A stretch of DNA of 64,000 nt from Capnocytophaga leadbetteri (GCF_003054025.1 NZ_QBKG01000003.1:1-64000), one strand, 5' to 3'; numbered from the stretch's first letter, positions 17,557 to 27,704 are shown. Notes: a model not told the origin generated them from the letters alone. A program made the numbers and translations.

Positions 17557-18429
17557 CTAATCTCTTCTAATTCTAATAGTAATAAACGCAAACGCCAAAG
17601 TCGTAAAGAAAGAAAACATCGCATACACAAGGGCAGGTTTGGTCATTGGGGCATTGTGCATCAGAGTGCCCGCTACAAATATTGCCAAAACTGTGTTTTG
17701 CAACCCTACCTCTATACTAACAGTAGTAGATTGTATACCCGATAGTTTGAAGAGTTTAAGGGCTATAAAATAGCTAAGTATCATCGAACTAAGGTGCATC
17801 AGTAAGGTAGTAGGCAATAAGCGTATAATTTCATCTACTGATATGCCGCTCCCCCCAGATTCTTCCCCTGCAAAGAACTTGATAAGGAATACTACCCCCA
17901 ATAAGAGGGTATTAATTACTTTTAGCGGAAACTTAATCCGATGAGCTACATTAGGAAAATAGCGATTGAAGAGCAAACCTAAAGTAGCTGGGATAATAAC
18001 TATTTTAGTCACCTCCCACACAGTATTAAGAATAGGCAACGATACTTCAGTATGCCCGCCCATAAAGGCGGCTACTGCCCAATTAGATAACACAGGTATA
18101 GAGACCAATATCAGCAGACTATTGATAGAAGTAAGAGCTACTGCCAGAGCGGTATCCGCTTTTATGAGATAGCTTATAAAGTTAGAGGTAGTACCCCCTG
18201 GACAAATAGCCACGATAATAAGCCCTACTTTTTCAGCAGGCGAAAGGTCAGCTACCGCAGCAATAATAAAAGCACAAATAGGCAAAAACACCATTTGCAA
18301 GAAAAGCCCCAAGTAAAGGGGCTTTGATTTTCTAAATATATTTTCGAAATCAGCAAAGCGCAACGAACTGCCTATCGCAAAGGTGATAAGCATCAGCACT
18401 GCTGAGAGTAGGTAATCAATAAAACTCAT
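17557..18429 (-). CDS. Bile acid:sodium symporter family (BASS) transporter
   Basis: The 290-residue membrane protein has about eight to nine hydrophobic helices and the family pattern CPGGTTSNFISYL, a sodium-site region of BASS carriers, at about residues 76-88. The family moves organic anions with sodium, including bile acids, pantoate and other small acids; the substrate here is unknown. It converges on pyrB with only 8 bp between stops, and no terminator hairpin separates them. Its own promoter is clear. Confidence 0.85.
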   Translation of the reverse strand: MSFIDYLLSAVLMLITFAIGSSLRFADFENIFRKSKPLYLGLFLQMVFLPICAFIIAAVADLSPAEKVGLIIVAICPGGTTSNFISYLIKADTALAVALTSINSLLILVSIPVLSNWAVAAFMGGHTEVSLPILNTVWEVTKIVIIPATLGLLFNRYFPNVAHRIKFPLKVINTLLLGVVFLIKFFAGEESGGSGISVDEIIRLLPTTLLMHLSSMILSYFIALKLFKLSGIQSTTVSIEVGLQNTVLAIFVAGTLMHNAPMTKPALVYAMFSFFTTLAFAFITIRIRRD

Positions 18430-18458
18430 ATTTTATATCTTTTTCATTGTTTAAGTGG

Positions 18459-18488
18459 CAAAGATACAAAACTATTAATAATTAACAA
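18459..18488 (-). promoter_or_regulatory. Promoter of the BASS transporter
   Basis: Minus strand: TTG (18486-18488), 19-bp spacer, TATCTTTG (18459-18466). Confidence 0.75.
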
Positions 18489-18499
18489 TTAATTATTGA

Positions 18500-21400
18500 C
18501 TACCTAACGTATAAAAATCCTTTTTTCTCTTCTAATGTATTATTTTTGTAGTATCGCAGTATATAGAAATAGGTACCTGCCAATGCTTTTTTGCCTATTA
18601 CGTTTTTCACATTAGCATAACCTCTAAATACTTCAGGATTACCATAATCAGGGTTTTCATACACTTTTAGTCCCATTTCATCAAAAATAATCACATAGAT
18701 AGGTCTGTTTTCATCTGTATTCTCTACTTTGAAATAGTTATGAGAATTATGAGTTGAAACCCCATTATAAATAATTACCTCCGAAACCTCAGGGTTTGTT
18801 TCCGTTGGTGTACTCACCGTTGGTGTACTCACCGTTGGTGTACTTACAGTTGGTGTACTCACTGTTGGTGTACTTACCGTTGGAGTACTTACCGTTGGTG
18901 TGCTTACTGTTGGACTACTTACAGTTGGTGTACTTACAGTCGGTGTGCTTACTGTTGGACTACTTACTGTTGGACTACTTACAGTCGGTGTACTCACTGT
19001 TGGACTACTTACAGTCGGTGTACTCACAGTTGGACTACTCACAGTCGGTGTACTTACTGTTGGAGTACTTACAGTCGGTGTAGTTACTGTTGGAGTACTC
19101 ACAGTCGGAGTACTCACAGTCGGAGTAGTTATAGCAGGATTAATAGTAATCACCTGTATATAACGGTTTTCATTATGAGCATTATCCTCTACAAACCATA
19201 CATAGGTTACCTCTTTCTTTTTACCTTTGTCATCATATTTACTACTTTCACTTGATACTATAGGTAATACACCATCGCAGTTATCAGTAGCAGTAAGGTT
19301 TTCTTTGAAAGGCACTTGATCCTCACTCTTCACTATCATACTTTTAGGATAGGATGATAGTTCTGGCTTCTGAGTATCTCTTAGCAAAATTTGCTGAGTG
19401 TGCCGAATTGGCAATGCATTATCAGCATATGCTATCCAAGAACGAGTGAGTTTATAAGCTTTTTTATCCCCTTCAGTCATTTCTTCTTCATAGTCTATAC
19501 GGATATTATCTGCTCCTTCAGCCTTTACCGTTGCTTTTTCGGGTATTTCTCCTTTACATTGTACGTGCATATCTTTAGGCAAGTCTCCTACAAAATGCAA
19601 ACTATTAATAGGTGCTTCTTTTTCGTAATAGATAAATTGCTGAGCGGTAGCTTTATCACCACAACCATTAGTAGCTACCCATTGGCGTAACAGGTAAGTA
19701 TCGTGAGGTTCTTCCGATAGAACTATATTGATACGTCCTCTTTTACAATAGCTTTCAGCTGTAACATTCGGAGCTGCAGGTATAGCATTTTTCTTCACTG
19801 TTATTGTAGGCTCTGGCAAATTCTTAAAGGTAATATCAGGGCTGTGCATATCTAAAGTGCCTGGGGTATCTCTACTCACAGCATAGGCTATGTGGTTGAG
19901 TACTTCTATTTTGAAAAGTCCTTCTACAAAAAGAGCGCTTCCCTTCCAACCTTTGGCTTGCGTTGGGAAAATAACAGTAGCTTTACCATTGTTAGGAATT
20001 CCATCAGCTAACACATATTTATAACTCTTTCCATAATCGTCTGAAAAGAGAATACGCACCTTGCTATCTTCACCAAAGATATTTTTATCAACTCCCCAAG
20101 TGAGGGTAACATCTTTTCCTCGTTTGTATTTTCCCGCACTACTTTTGCTTACATTAATTATTCTAAAAGGAGTACCTCCTACTATATTCACTTTGGTTTC
20201 ATACACATCGTAAAGAGGCACGTGGGGTTTTCCATTTTTATAAGCCCCCACTTTCCCATCACATACTCCCAACCAAAAAGTAAACTCTCCTGTTTCTGTG
20301 GGTTTTGTAAATTTGAAAGGAACAGCTTCCCATTCATTGCTTCTATTCTTTCTATATGGTTGATAAAACTCTATACGGTTACTCTCTGTAGGTCTGTTAG
20401 AAGGAAAACGAGCTTTTCCAAATATCTTAAAGTCAGCTTGGTGTGCCATATAAAGTAGCGGGTCGCCATCAGGGTCGCTGGCTTCTATATCAAACTGAAA
20501 GTAAGTATTAGGTGGTAAGGTATAACTCTTTTTCAACTTCGCACGATGTATCACTGGGGCACGATTGTCCGATACCTCTCCGTAGGGTATATTCGCTTGT
20601 GGTAGTCCTACCAATTGGGTACGTGCTTTATCGCTATAGTAAGCATCGTGTAGGTTAGTACGATTGCGAATAGTGTAGATAGAAGGCAACGAAAAATAAG
20701 TCCCATAAGGGTCATTAATATAACTCATTATCGAGTTTCCCCTATCAGGCTCTGTAAATGACGAAGCCGTTTGTCCTCCGATAGTAAAGGTATGTGCCGA
20801 ACCCAATAGGTGTCCGAACTCGTGAAGAATGATATAAAACTCGTGGTTAGCAATACAACCTCCTTTTAGTTTCCCTGTGATTTCACCCAGATGCGCCAAT
20901 CCACGATTGTCTTTATATACCGAAAATACTATACCCGCATCGTAGTTTTCTTCACCTATAAGGGTATTAAAATCGCCTGTAGCTCTCTCAACTACCGTTC
21001 TTACTACGGGAAAGTCATACACTTCTTTTTCTTTAGTAGTGATGATAAGGCGTGGGTCGTTTACCAATTCAAATTGACAACCTATCTCCCTGCCACACAC
21101 TTCATTCAGTCCTGCTTGCACTTCTGTCATAAAGGCTTTTACCTTGTTCATATCACTGCGGCAATGTCCTTTGTAAAAACTGTAATCTATAAGCATTGCC
21201 AAGCGGTACGTTCTCATTACATTAGTGTTGTATAGCACTCGTTCGTCTTCTGATGGCAAGGCTACTTCAGCAAGAGCTACACCTCGGGCTGTAGTGCTTG
21301 TTTTTGGGGTAGTAGTGGTACCCATATCAGTATTACAATGCCCATCAGCACAAGTACCACAACTAAACTGACTCTTTTCGGTACTAATCTTTAGTATGCC

Positions 21401-21703
21401 TTTTTCTGTACTCAGAAAGTAAGCCTTCCCTTCGTGCCACACTTCACCCGATATAGTAGAAGGAGCTACAGAAATACTCCCTGCAAAAGCCCCTTGGTCG
21501 TAGGCTACAAAGGTGCGAAATCCTTCTTGAGCAAGAGAGTTATGGCGCTCATACCACATAAGGGGTATGCTTTTCCCTTTTACGGGTAACTGCCATTCTA
21601 CAGCGTTGTTTTGCTGAAATAAGCGTATTACAGCAGCTGCATTTTGTTGTGCGTTTATGGTTCCTATAAATAAAAACCATATTAATAGTCGTAATATTTT
21701 CAT
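18500..21703 (-). CDS. T9SS type B secreted reprolysin-like metalloprotease with long Pro-Thr repeat
   Basis: The 1067-residue protein has a signal peptide (about 1-18), a propeptide-like region, and a metzincin catalytic domain with zinc motif HEFGHLLGSAH (H294, H298, H304) and a downstream Met-turn (SIMSY). Beta-sandwich domains follow, then 22 tandem five-residue units of STPTV/SSPTV/TTPTV type, and a C-terminal type B T9SS sorting domain (IIFDEMGLKVYE, ALAGTYFYI, ending KGFLYVR). It should be exported by T9SS and displayed or released at the surface. It starts 26 bp after its paralogue's stop, so it is probably in one operon with it. Confidence 0.9.
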   Translation of the reverse strand: MKILRLLIWFLFIGTINAQQNAAAVIRLFQQNNAVEWQLPVKGKSIPLMWYERHNSLAQEGFRTFVAYDQGAFAGSISVAPSTISGEVWHEGKAYFLSTEKGILKISTEKSQFSCGTCADGHCNTDMGTTTTPKTSTTARGVALAEVALPSEDERVLYNTNVMRTYRLAMLIDYSFYKGHCRSDMNKVKAFMTEVQAGLNEVCGREIGCQFELVNDPRLIITTKEKEVYDFPVVRTVVERATGDFNTLIGEENYDAGIVFSVYKDNRGLAHLGEITGKLKGGCIANHEFYIILHEFGHLLGSAHTFTIGGQTASSFTEPDRGNSIMSYINDPYGTYFSLPSIYTIRNRTNLHDAYYSDKARTQLVGLPQANIPYGEVSDNRAPVIHRAKLKKSYTLPPNTYFQFDIEASDPDGDPLLYMAHQADFKIFGKARFPSNRPTESNRIEFYQPYRKNRSNEWEAVPFKFTKPTETGEFTFWLGVCDGKVGAYKNGKPHVPLYDVYETKVNIVGGTPFRIINVSKSSAGKYKRGKDVTLTWGVDKNIFGEDSKVRILFSDDYGKSYKYVLADGIPNNGKATVIFPTQAKGWKGSALFVEGLFKIEVLNHIAYAVSRDTPGTLDMHSPDITFKNLPEPTITVKKNAIPAAPNVTAESYCKRGRINIVLSEEPHDTYLLRQWVATNGCGDKATAQQFIYYEKEAPINSLHFVGDLPKDMHVQCKGEIPEKATVKAEGADNIRIDYEEEMTEGDKKAYKLTRSWIAYADNALPIRHTQQILLRDTQKPELSSYPKSMIVKSEDQVPFKENLTATDNCDGVLPIVSSESSKYDDKGKKKEVTYVWFVEDNAHNENRYIQVITINPAITTPTVSTPTVSTPTVTTPTVSTPTVSTPTVSSPTVSTPTVSSPTVSTPTVSSPTVSSPTVSTPTVSTPTVSSPTVSTPTVSTPTVSTPTVSTPTVSTPTVSTPTVSTPTETNPEVSEVIIYNGVSTHNSHNYFKVENTDENRPIYVIIFDEMGLKVYENPDYGNPEVFRGYANVKNVIGKKALAGTYFYILRYYKNNTLEEKKGFLYVR
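18802..19134 (-). repeat. 15-bp in-frame minisatellite encoding the Pro-Thr linker
   Basis: About 22 tandem 15-bp units (reading GTTGGTGTACTCACC and variants on the plus strand) encode the STPTV linker. Units are imperfect at DNA level, with third-position and Ser/Thr changes. The neighbouring paralogue has only 7 units, so copy number varies between loci. Confidence 0.9.
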
Positions 21704-21729
21704 TTTGCTAAATATTTAATTGTCAATTA

Positions 21730-24540
21730 TTATCTGACATATAAGTATCCTTTTCTGCTTTCTAATTGTCCGTTTTTATAATACGTAATGATATAGAAAT
21801 ACGTCCCTGCCAAGGCTTTTCGCCCGCCTATTATCGTCCCCATATTAGCCATACCTCTAAATACTTCTGTCTTTCCATAGTTATTATTTTCATAGACTTT
21901 TAGTCCCATTTCATCAAAAATAACTACTGAAATTGGTTGATCAGTATCTGTATTTTCTATTCTAAAGTAGTTAGCAGGGTCTGTTGTCGAAACTCCGTTA
22001 TAGATAATAATCCCTTGTGTCGGACTACTAACCGTCGGTGTTGTCACTGTCGGAGTGCTAACCGTTGGTGTTGTCACTGTAGGGGTACTAACCGTTGGTG
22101 TTGTGACTGTCGGAGTACTTATTTGTGGTTTAGGGTTTATCAAAATAGTTTGAGTATGCACTATACTATTACCACAGCTATCAGTTGCTTTCCACAAATA
22201 TACCACCTTATTATTTTCTTTACTTACCAAAGGCGTTACTTGCAAATTCCCAGCACAGTTATCTTTAGCGGTAAGCGTCTTAGCTTCAGGCAGAGTGGCT
22301 CCTTCTTCTATAATTACATCTTTAGGCAAAAACCCGACAAAAGCAGGAGCTTTATCATCTTTCACTGTGATGAATTGCTCAAAACTTACTATTGTATTGC
22401 ACTCATCTCTAAAAGAGTAAGTGCGTTTTAGGATATAGTAGTTATCACATTTCTTATTAGTTTCTTCTTGTGCAATAGCCTGAGTAACTCTACCGCAGCC
22501 GCCTTCTGTCTCTATCTTGGCTGCAGTAGGTATTGCATTAGCACAAGCTACTGTAATGTATTGAGCAGGTAGGCTACTTGCTACTAAGGTCAGCGGCGTA
22601 GGGGCATTTTTGTTCTTATCAATCATAAAGCCGCCTACGTGATAAGGTTTGGTGCACGAAAGAGCAAAAGCCAAACCATCTATCACTTCTATTTTGATAA
22701 CACCTTGTCCTCTTTGTTTGCCAAAATGTCCGTGAGTAGTACCTATATTGATATTGGGGAGTATCACATCGCACGTTCCATTATTATCAGCGGTCTCTTT
22801 CAATATGTATTTATAAGTCTTCCCCGAGTCGTCCGATAACAATATCCTCACTTTACTATCTTTACCAAAAATATTTTCATCTACTTGCCAATGTAGGGTG
22901 AGTAACTGCCCTCCTTTGTAAGTGCGATTTTGTTCCCAACTACCATTGTCAAAGTTTTGTATTTGAAAAGGTTTCCCTTCAGCTATTTTCACTTTTACTT
23001 CCTCCACATCATATTTCACCACGTGGTTGCGGTCAGCTCTGTTATGGTCAGCAGCAGCCAACCAAAAAGTAAAAGTACCAGGGGTATAATTTAAAGGAGA
23101 AGTAGCAGCTATTGGCATAAAAGTATTGCGTTCTTTCTCAAACCAAGTAGTCTCAAAGCGTATATTACCATTGGTTTTCCCTTTGTAAGTCATAAAGCGG
23201 GCGTTTGAATTAGTAGAGTGAAAACGCCTATCTGCTTGGTGCGCTATATAGGTAATGGTATCATTTTCAGCATCCCTTCCTGTTAGGTAAAACTGAAAGT
23301 AGGTATCTTTCGGAATTACATATTCTTTCTTTAAGTGCGAACGGTCAAGTACAGGAGGCTGGTTATTACTCTTCACCCCATACACAAGGTTAGAGCCGGT
23401 ACCTTCCACACGTTTGCCAGCTACTTGAGTACGTGCTTCATCAGCATAATACGCCATCGAGTTACCTAAAAATCTGCGTATAGTTTCCAAACTTATCAAT
23501 GAAAAGAAATCACGAGGGTACTCGTGTCCATAACTCATAATCGACTGACCTGAGCCTATTTCTGTTTTGCTAGTATAGTTTCCTCCGTTAGAAAAAGTAT
23601 GGTCTGCCCCAAACATATGTCCTATCTCGTGAGCAATGGTAGATGGTTTTATAGGGCGTGCCGCCGCATTTGCCTTATTATGTTGTTCATAAGCCGAATA
23701 AACAGCTGCCATACCATTATATTTCTCCCTATAATCAGTCAGAATAACTGCCAAATCATACTTTTTAGGGTCATAATGTTTGTTAAGGGTAATCGTACCA
23801 TCATTTACCACATCATTAGCCCGACTGCCTCTGCCAAATAACTGATTTTCTGTAGTAGTGAAGATAAGTGCTTCATCATCTACCAAAGTAAAATCTACCC
23901 CTACATCATTGCGGTATAATTCATTTATAAAGGCAATGGTAGCATACCAAAATGCCTTAACCTTATTTACATCCCTATTAAAATATTTCGAATTGTAAAT
24001 GCTGTAATCTACCGGAAGTGCCAATCGGTAGTGCCTAAATACGCCATCGGTGTGAATAAGAGCATCAGGGTAAAGCGAATTGTATATTTCTGGTTTCTCA
24101 ATGGGTGGGTCATTCTTATCTTCATTGCCTTCATAGTATTGTCTACGTGTAAGACTTTGTTTTTCAGAAGAATTTTGTACGCCACAAGCTTTTGAAGATT
24201 GGTCTTTTTTTATGCTAACTACTCCTTTTTCTGAAGTCTCTAACAGATACGAATTGCCTTGATAAAAGATTTCGCCAGTAGCATACTCCTTACTAAGGGT
24301 TATTACTCCTACGAAATGGTCTTGATAATAGCCTACAAAACTACGGAACTCTCGAGGTTGAGAAGTAACTTTTCGCTCTTGCCATTTGATAGGTAACGAC
24401 GATGCGTTAGGAAGAGATACTGCCCAGCTAATAGGTTGAGGCTGTGAAAAATAATTGAAGAGTTCTTGAGTTTTTTGTTGCGCATTGGCGGCTTGCAAAC
24501 CTATAACCAATGCGCAACAATAATATAATATTGCTTTCAT
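21730..24540 (-). CDS. T9SS type B secreted reprolysin-like metalloprotease
   Basis: From ATG at 24540 the protein has 936 residues. An upstream in-frame ATG at 24585 is rejected because a consensus promoter lies at 24563-24592. The signal peptide (MKAILYYCCALVIGLQAANA) is followed by a propeptide-like segment and a catalytic domain with HEIGHMFGADH (H304, H308, H314) and IMSYG Met-turn. HYR-like beta domains with paired cysteines, 7 STPTV-type units, and the type B T9SS domain ending KGYLYVR complete it. It is a paralogue of both neighbours, with a more charged propeptide region. Confidence 0.9.
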   Translation of the reverse strand: MKAILYYCCALVIGLQAANAQQKTQELFNYFSQPQPISWAVSLPNASSLPIKWQERKVTSQPREFRSFVGYYQDHFVGVITLSKEYATGEIFYQGNSYLLETSEKGVVSIKKDQSSKACGVQNSSEKQSLTRRQYYEGNEDKNDPPIEKPEIYNSLYPDALIHTDGVFRHYRLALPVDYSIYNSKYFNRDVNKVKAFWYATIAFINELYRNDVGVDFTLVDDEALIFTTTENQLFGRGSRANDVVNDGTITLNKHYDPKKYDLAVILTDYREKYNGMAAVYSAYEQHNKANAAARPIKPSTIAHEIGHMFGADHTFSNGGNYTSKTEIGSGQSIMSYGHEYPRDFFSLISLETIRRFLGNSMAYYADEARTQVAGKRVEGTGSNLVYGVKSNNQPPVLDRSHLKKEYVIPKDTYFQFYLTGRDAENDTITYIAHQADRRFHSTNSNARFMTYKGKTNGNIRFETTWFEKERNTFMPIAATSPLNYTPGTFTFWLAAADHNRADRNHVVKYDVEEVKVKIAEGKPFQIQNFDNGSWEQNRTYKGGQLLTLHWQVDENIFGKDSKVRILLSDDSGKTYKYILKETADNNGTCDVILPNINIGTTHGHFGKQRGQGVIKIEVIDGLAFALSCTKPYHVGGFMIDKNKNAPTPLTLVASSLPAQYITVACANAIPTAAKIETEGGCGRVTQAIAQEETNKKCDNYYILKRTYSFRDECNTIVSFEQFITVKDDKAPAFVGFLPKDVIIEEGATLPEAKTLTAKDNCAGNLQVTPLVSKENNKVVYLWKATDSCGNSIVHTQTILINPKPQISTPTVTTPTVSTPTVTTPTVSTPTVTTPTVSSPTQGIIIYNGVSTTDPANYFRIENTDTDQPISVVIFDEMGLKVYENNNYGKTEVFRGMANMGTIIGGRKALAGTYFYIITYYKNGQLESRKGYLYVR
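22028..22120 (-). repeat. Short copy of the 15-bp Pro-Thr minisatellite
   Basis: About seven 15-bp units encode STPTV/TTPTV/SSPTQ just before the T9SS domain. They alternate strictly between STPTV and TTPTV, a 30-bp higher-order period absent from the 22-unit array downstream. Confidence 0.8.
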
Positions 24541-24562
24541 TACTGATATTAGTTTGACGGTG

Positions 24563-24592
24563 CAAAGGTACGAACTAAAAATCAATTAGCAA
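24563..24592 (-). promoter_or_regulatory. Promoter of the middle metalloprotease gene
   Basis: Minus strand: TTG (24590-24592), 19-bp spacer starting CTAATTGA, TACCTTTG (24563-24570). It gives this gene and the one after it transcription independent of the upstream amylase-protease run. Confidence 0.8.
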
Positions 24593-24659
24593 GCTAATTA
24601 TTATAATTTTTGTTAATAATATTATTTTATTTAATAATTCTCAGGTCTTTAGAGTAAGA

Positions 24660-27600
24660 CTACCTGACGTACAAAAATCCTTTTGCGGACTCTTGTTTGC
24701 CATTTTTGTAGTATTTAACTATATAGAAATAGGTACCTGCTAAGGCTTTATTACTACCTATTACGCTTTTTACATTCGGATAGCCTCTAAATACCTCTCC
24801 CCTTTCCTGATAATGGTCGCTTTCGTATACTTTAAGTCCCATTTCATCAAAAATAATCACCGAGATGGGACTATTAGGGTCTGTATTCGCTATACGGAAG
24901 TAGTTATTAGCATCATCAGTAGATACTCCATTATAAATAACCACTTCAGCAGTATCATTAGATGCAGGAGGTACTACCTTTTTAGGAGTAATTGAAATAG
25001 TCTGAGTGTGTACCGCCTCATTACCGCATACATCACGTGCTACCCATTGGTAGATAATTTTAACACGTTTGCCCTCTTCATTAAGTTCTTCTCTCATTGA
25101 ACGTTTAACCGTTGGCGCTCCAGCGCAAGTATCTTCTGCCGAAATACTTTTTTGTAGAGGAATAGGATCGCCCTCTTCTATAGTAATATCTTGTGGCAGA
25201 GTTCCTACAAAAGTAGGCGGTATGTTGTCAGCTACTTTTATGGTTTGAGTATGCGTTAGCGTGGTGCAACCATCAGTTGCGGTAAAGATACGGAATAAGG
25301 TAAAACGATTATCGCACAGCACTGCTGTTTTCTTCTCTTCCATACGATAACTCACACTCGCACAGCCCCCTGTTGTGGTAGGCATTACTGCTGTGGGCAC
25401 TTCCTTAGCACAACTAAGGGTAAGGTCTTGTGGCAAAGTAGTAGCTACAAATGCCAAAGGAGGAGTTGCTGCTTTAGGTGTGAAGACAATGGTCTGAGTA
25501 TAAACTGCCTGATTGCCACAAGCATCTTTTGCCTTCCATATATACAACAATTTGCTTACTTTACCATTCTGTTTCACCGTCTGCTGTGTGGTACTTACTG
25601 AAGCACTTCCACAGTTATCTGCAGCAGTAAGTACTACTTGTGTAGGGGTAACGTTAGCCTCTTCTATAGTAATATCCTGCGGAAGAGTTCCTACAAAAGT
25701 AGGCGGTATGTTGTCAGCTACTTTTATCGTTTGAGTATGCGTTAGCGTGGTACAACCATCAGTTGCAGTAAAGATGCGCAATAAGGTAAAACGATTATCG
25801 CACAGCACAGCGGTTTTCTTCTCTTCCATACGATAACTTACACTCGCACAGCCCCCCGTAGTGGTAGGCATTACCGCTGTAGGCACTTCCTTAGCACAAC
25901 TAAGATTAAGGTCTTGTGGCAAAGTAGTAGCTACAAATGCCAAAGGCTCAGGAACAAGATTGTTGTCTTTTTCAATAGTAAAGCCTCCTGTTTTAGGATT
26001 ATAATCTGTAAGCGCAAACGCCACCCCCTCTATTACCTCTACTTTTAGCACTGCCTTTGAAGTATTGATATTAGGCAAAGTAACCTCTTCAGCACCATCA
26101 TTAGCCGTTTCAGCCAAAACAATATGCTTAAACGTTTTCCCTAAATCATCTGACAGCAGCACACGCACCTTTGTGCCTGCAAAAATAGCGGCATCAACCT
26201 TCCATTGCAGCGATATTTTCTCACCACCTTTGTATTTATTTTTAGGGGTAGTAGTAATTTCAAAAGGCGTTCCTTCTTTTACAGTAACCTTTGTTTCTGC
26301 CAAATCATATTGCACTATATAATCGGCAGCCTGCTGAGGTTGAGCATCACTTACCCCCAACCAAAAGGTAAAAGTACCCGTTGTCTGATGAGCTAAACCG
26401 CTATTAGCCAATACATTTCCAGAATTTTCGTTATACTCTGTTTTAATAGTAACAGGGTTAGCGGTAGTAGGTTTATAAATAGCGTACTGCGTTACAGGGG
26501 TTTCATCTGCATTGCGTACATCGTGCTGATTTACAGCATATAGCAAGACGCTGCTATCAGGGTCAGTAGCGGGAATATAAAACTGAAAGAAAGTACCTTT
26601 TGGAATCGTATAATGATTTTTAAGCTTGCTGCGGTCTATATGCGGAGCTTGGGTAGCAAAAGTCTTATCTTGGGCTTTTGCGGGTACTTGTGTCAATCGT
26701 TGGCGTATGCGCTCTATGCTCGATAACGAGAAAAAATCACGAGGACTACCATAGCTCATCACCGAAGTACCGCTACCGAGTTCTGTTTTTTCGCTATCGT
26801 AGGCAGCCGAGCCTTTATGACTGCCAAAAGTGTGCCTACCGCCAAATAGGTGTCCTATTTCGTGTGCTATGACTTCTTTAGTAAGTACAGCTACAGCATC
26901 AGCTTTGGTATTAGGTTGATAAACTCCTTCAAGATAGGCCAATCCTCTGATACCACTTTGCTGAGAAGAAGTATACACAAGAGAGATACCCACATCATAG
27001 CTATTCTCTCCTATAAGACTATTGATAACGATTGTAGAATTATCCTTAACGTAACTAGCATTGCGAGTGCTGGCAAAGGTTTCTTTTGTTACATCTTTAA
27101 TGATAAGGCGTTCGTCATTCACCACCTCAAAGCGTACCCCTAAATCGCGCATATACATTTCGTTAAGAAAAGCTTCAGTGTCCGCCCAAAAAGTTTTTAC
27201 TTTTTCTATCTTACTATCAAAATAGTATCTACTGAATGTGCTATAAGGGATGTGCATTGCCAATCGGTATACCCTTAGCACTTGGGTATTAGCAATCTTC
27301 GGTTGCGCTTCTTCAGCAGCTAAAACCGGTCTTGCGTGAGCGCTATGCCTATGAGGTTCTTTATCCTGATTGCCACAGATACCTTGTTCACTTTTATAAA
27401 ATACCAATTGTCCTTTACTATCGGAAATTTCGTATGAAGTCCCTTGATAACTAAAACTCCCCGATACAGCCTTCCCTACCGAAAGAGAAGCCACAAAGTC
27501 TCCTTTATAGTAACCTACAAAACTCTTTATTCCTTCTTTTGCCAATGAAGTAGGGCGTTCTTGCCACTCAATAGCAATCCCCTGCTGTGCCGACACCGCT

Positions 27601-27683
27601 TTCAGCCATTTGCTCGCCTCATTCTGTGCTTTCCCTAAAAAAACACACCCTACTAATAATGCTATTGTAATAATATTCCTCAT
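24660..27683 (-). CDS. T9SS type B secreted reprolysin-like metalloprotease with duplicated HYR-like domain
   Basis: The 1007-residue protein has a signal peptide (about 1-19), a propeptide-like segment, and a metzincin domain with HEIGHLFGGRH (H274, H278, H284) and VMSYG Met-turn. A beta-sandwich region follows, then two nearly identical copies of a roughly 100-residue Cys-containing module (each beginning PLAFVATTLPQDL), a third diverged module and the type B T9SS domain ending KGFLYVR. Unlike its two paralogues it lacks the STPTV linker. It begins 21 bp after the GH13 amylase stop, suggesting one transcript. Confidence 0.9.
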   Translation of the reverse strand: MRNIITIALLVGCVFLGKAQNEASKWLKAVSAQQGIAIEWQERPTSLAKEGIKSFVGYYKGDFVASLSVGKAVSGSFSYQGTSYEISDSKGQLVFYKSEQGICGNQDKEPHRHSAHARPVLAAEEAQPKIANTQVLRVYRLAMHIPYSTFSRYYFDSKIEKVKTFWADTEAFLNEMYMRDLGVRFEVVNDERLIIKDVTKETFASTRNASYVKDNSTIVINSLIGENSYDVGISLVYTSSQQSGIRGLAYLEGVYQPNTKADAVAVLTKEVIAHEIGHLFGGRHTFGSHKGSAAYDSEKTELGSGTSVMSYGSPRDFFSLSSIERIRQRLTQVPAKAQDKTFATQAPHIDRSKLKNHYTIPKGTFFQFYIPATDPDSSVLLYAVNQHDVRNADETPVTQYAIYKPTTANPVTIKTEYNENSGNVLANSGLAHQTTGTFTFWLGVSDAQPQQAADYIVQYDLAETKVTVKEGTPFEITTTPKNKYKGGEKISLQWKVDAAIFAGTKVRVLLSDDLGKTFKHIVLAETANDGAEEVTLPNINTSKAVLKVEVIEGVAFALTDYNPKTGGFTIEKDNNLVPEPLAFVATTLPQDLNLSCAKEVPTAVMPTTTGGCASVSYRMEEKKTAVLCDNRFTLLRIFTATDGCTTLTHTQTIKVADNIPPTFVGTLPQDITIEEANVTPTQVVLTAADNCGSASVSTTQQTVKQNGKVSKLLYIWKAKDACGNQAVYTQTIVFTPKAATPPLAFVATTLPQDLTLSCAKEVPTAVMPTTTGGCASVSYRMEEKKTAVLCDNRFTLFRIFTATDGCTTLTHTQTIKVADNIPPTFVGTLPQDITIEEGDPIPLQKSISAEDTCAGAPTVKRSMREELNEEGKRVKIIYQWVARDVCGNEAVHTQTISITPKKVVPPASNDTAEVVIYNGVSTDDANNYFRIANTDPNSPISVIIFDEMGLKVYESDHYQERGEVFRGYPNVKSVIGSNKALAGTYFYIVKYYKNGKQESAKGFLYVR
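25178..25950 (-). repeat. Intragenic direct duplication (about 280 bp per copy)
   Basis: 25178-25460 and 25661-25946 are near-identical direct repeats about 485 bp apart; differences are mainly at third positions. They encode the duplicated HYR-like module. The high identity points to recent duplication or gene conversion. Confidence 0.88.
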
Positions 27684-27704
27684 AATTCTTGTTTTATTCT
27701 TTTT

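Noticed and set aside
18796-19163. A CRISPR-like array or plus-strand Leu/Val-rich protein in the 15-bp repeats
   Set aside because: The units are contiguous with no spacers and stay in frame with the minus-strand protease; they encode its STPTV linker.
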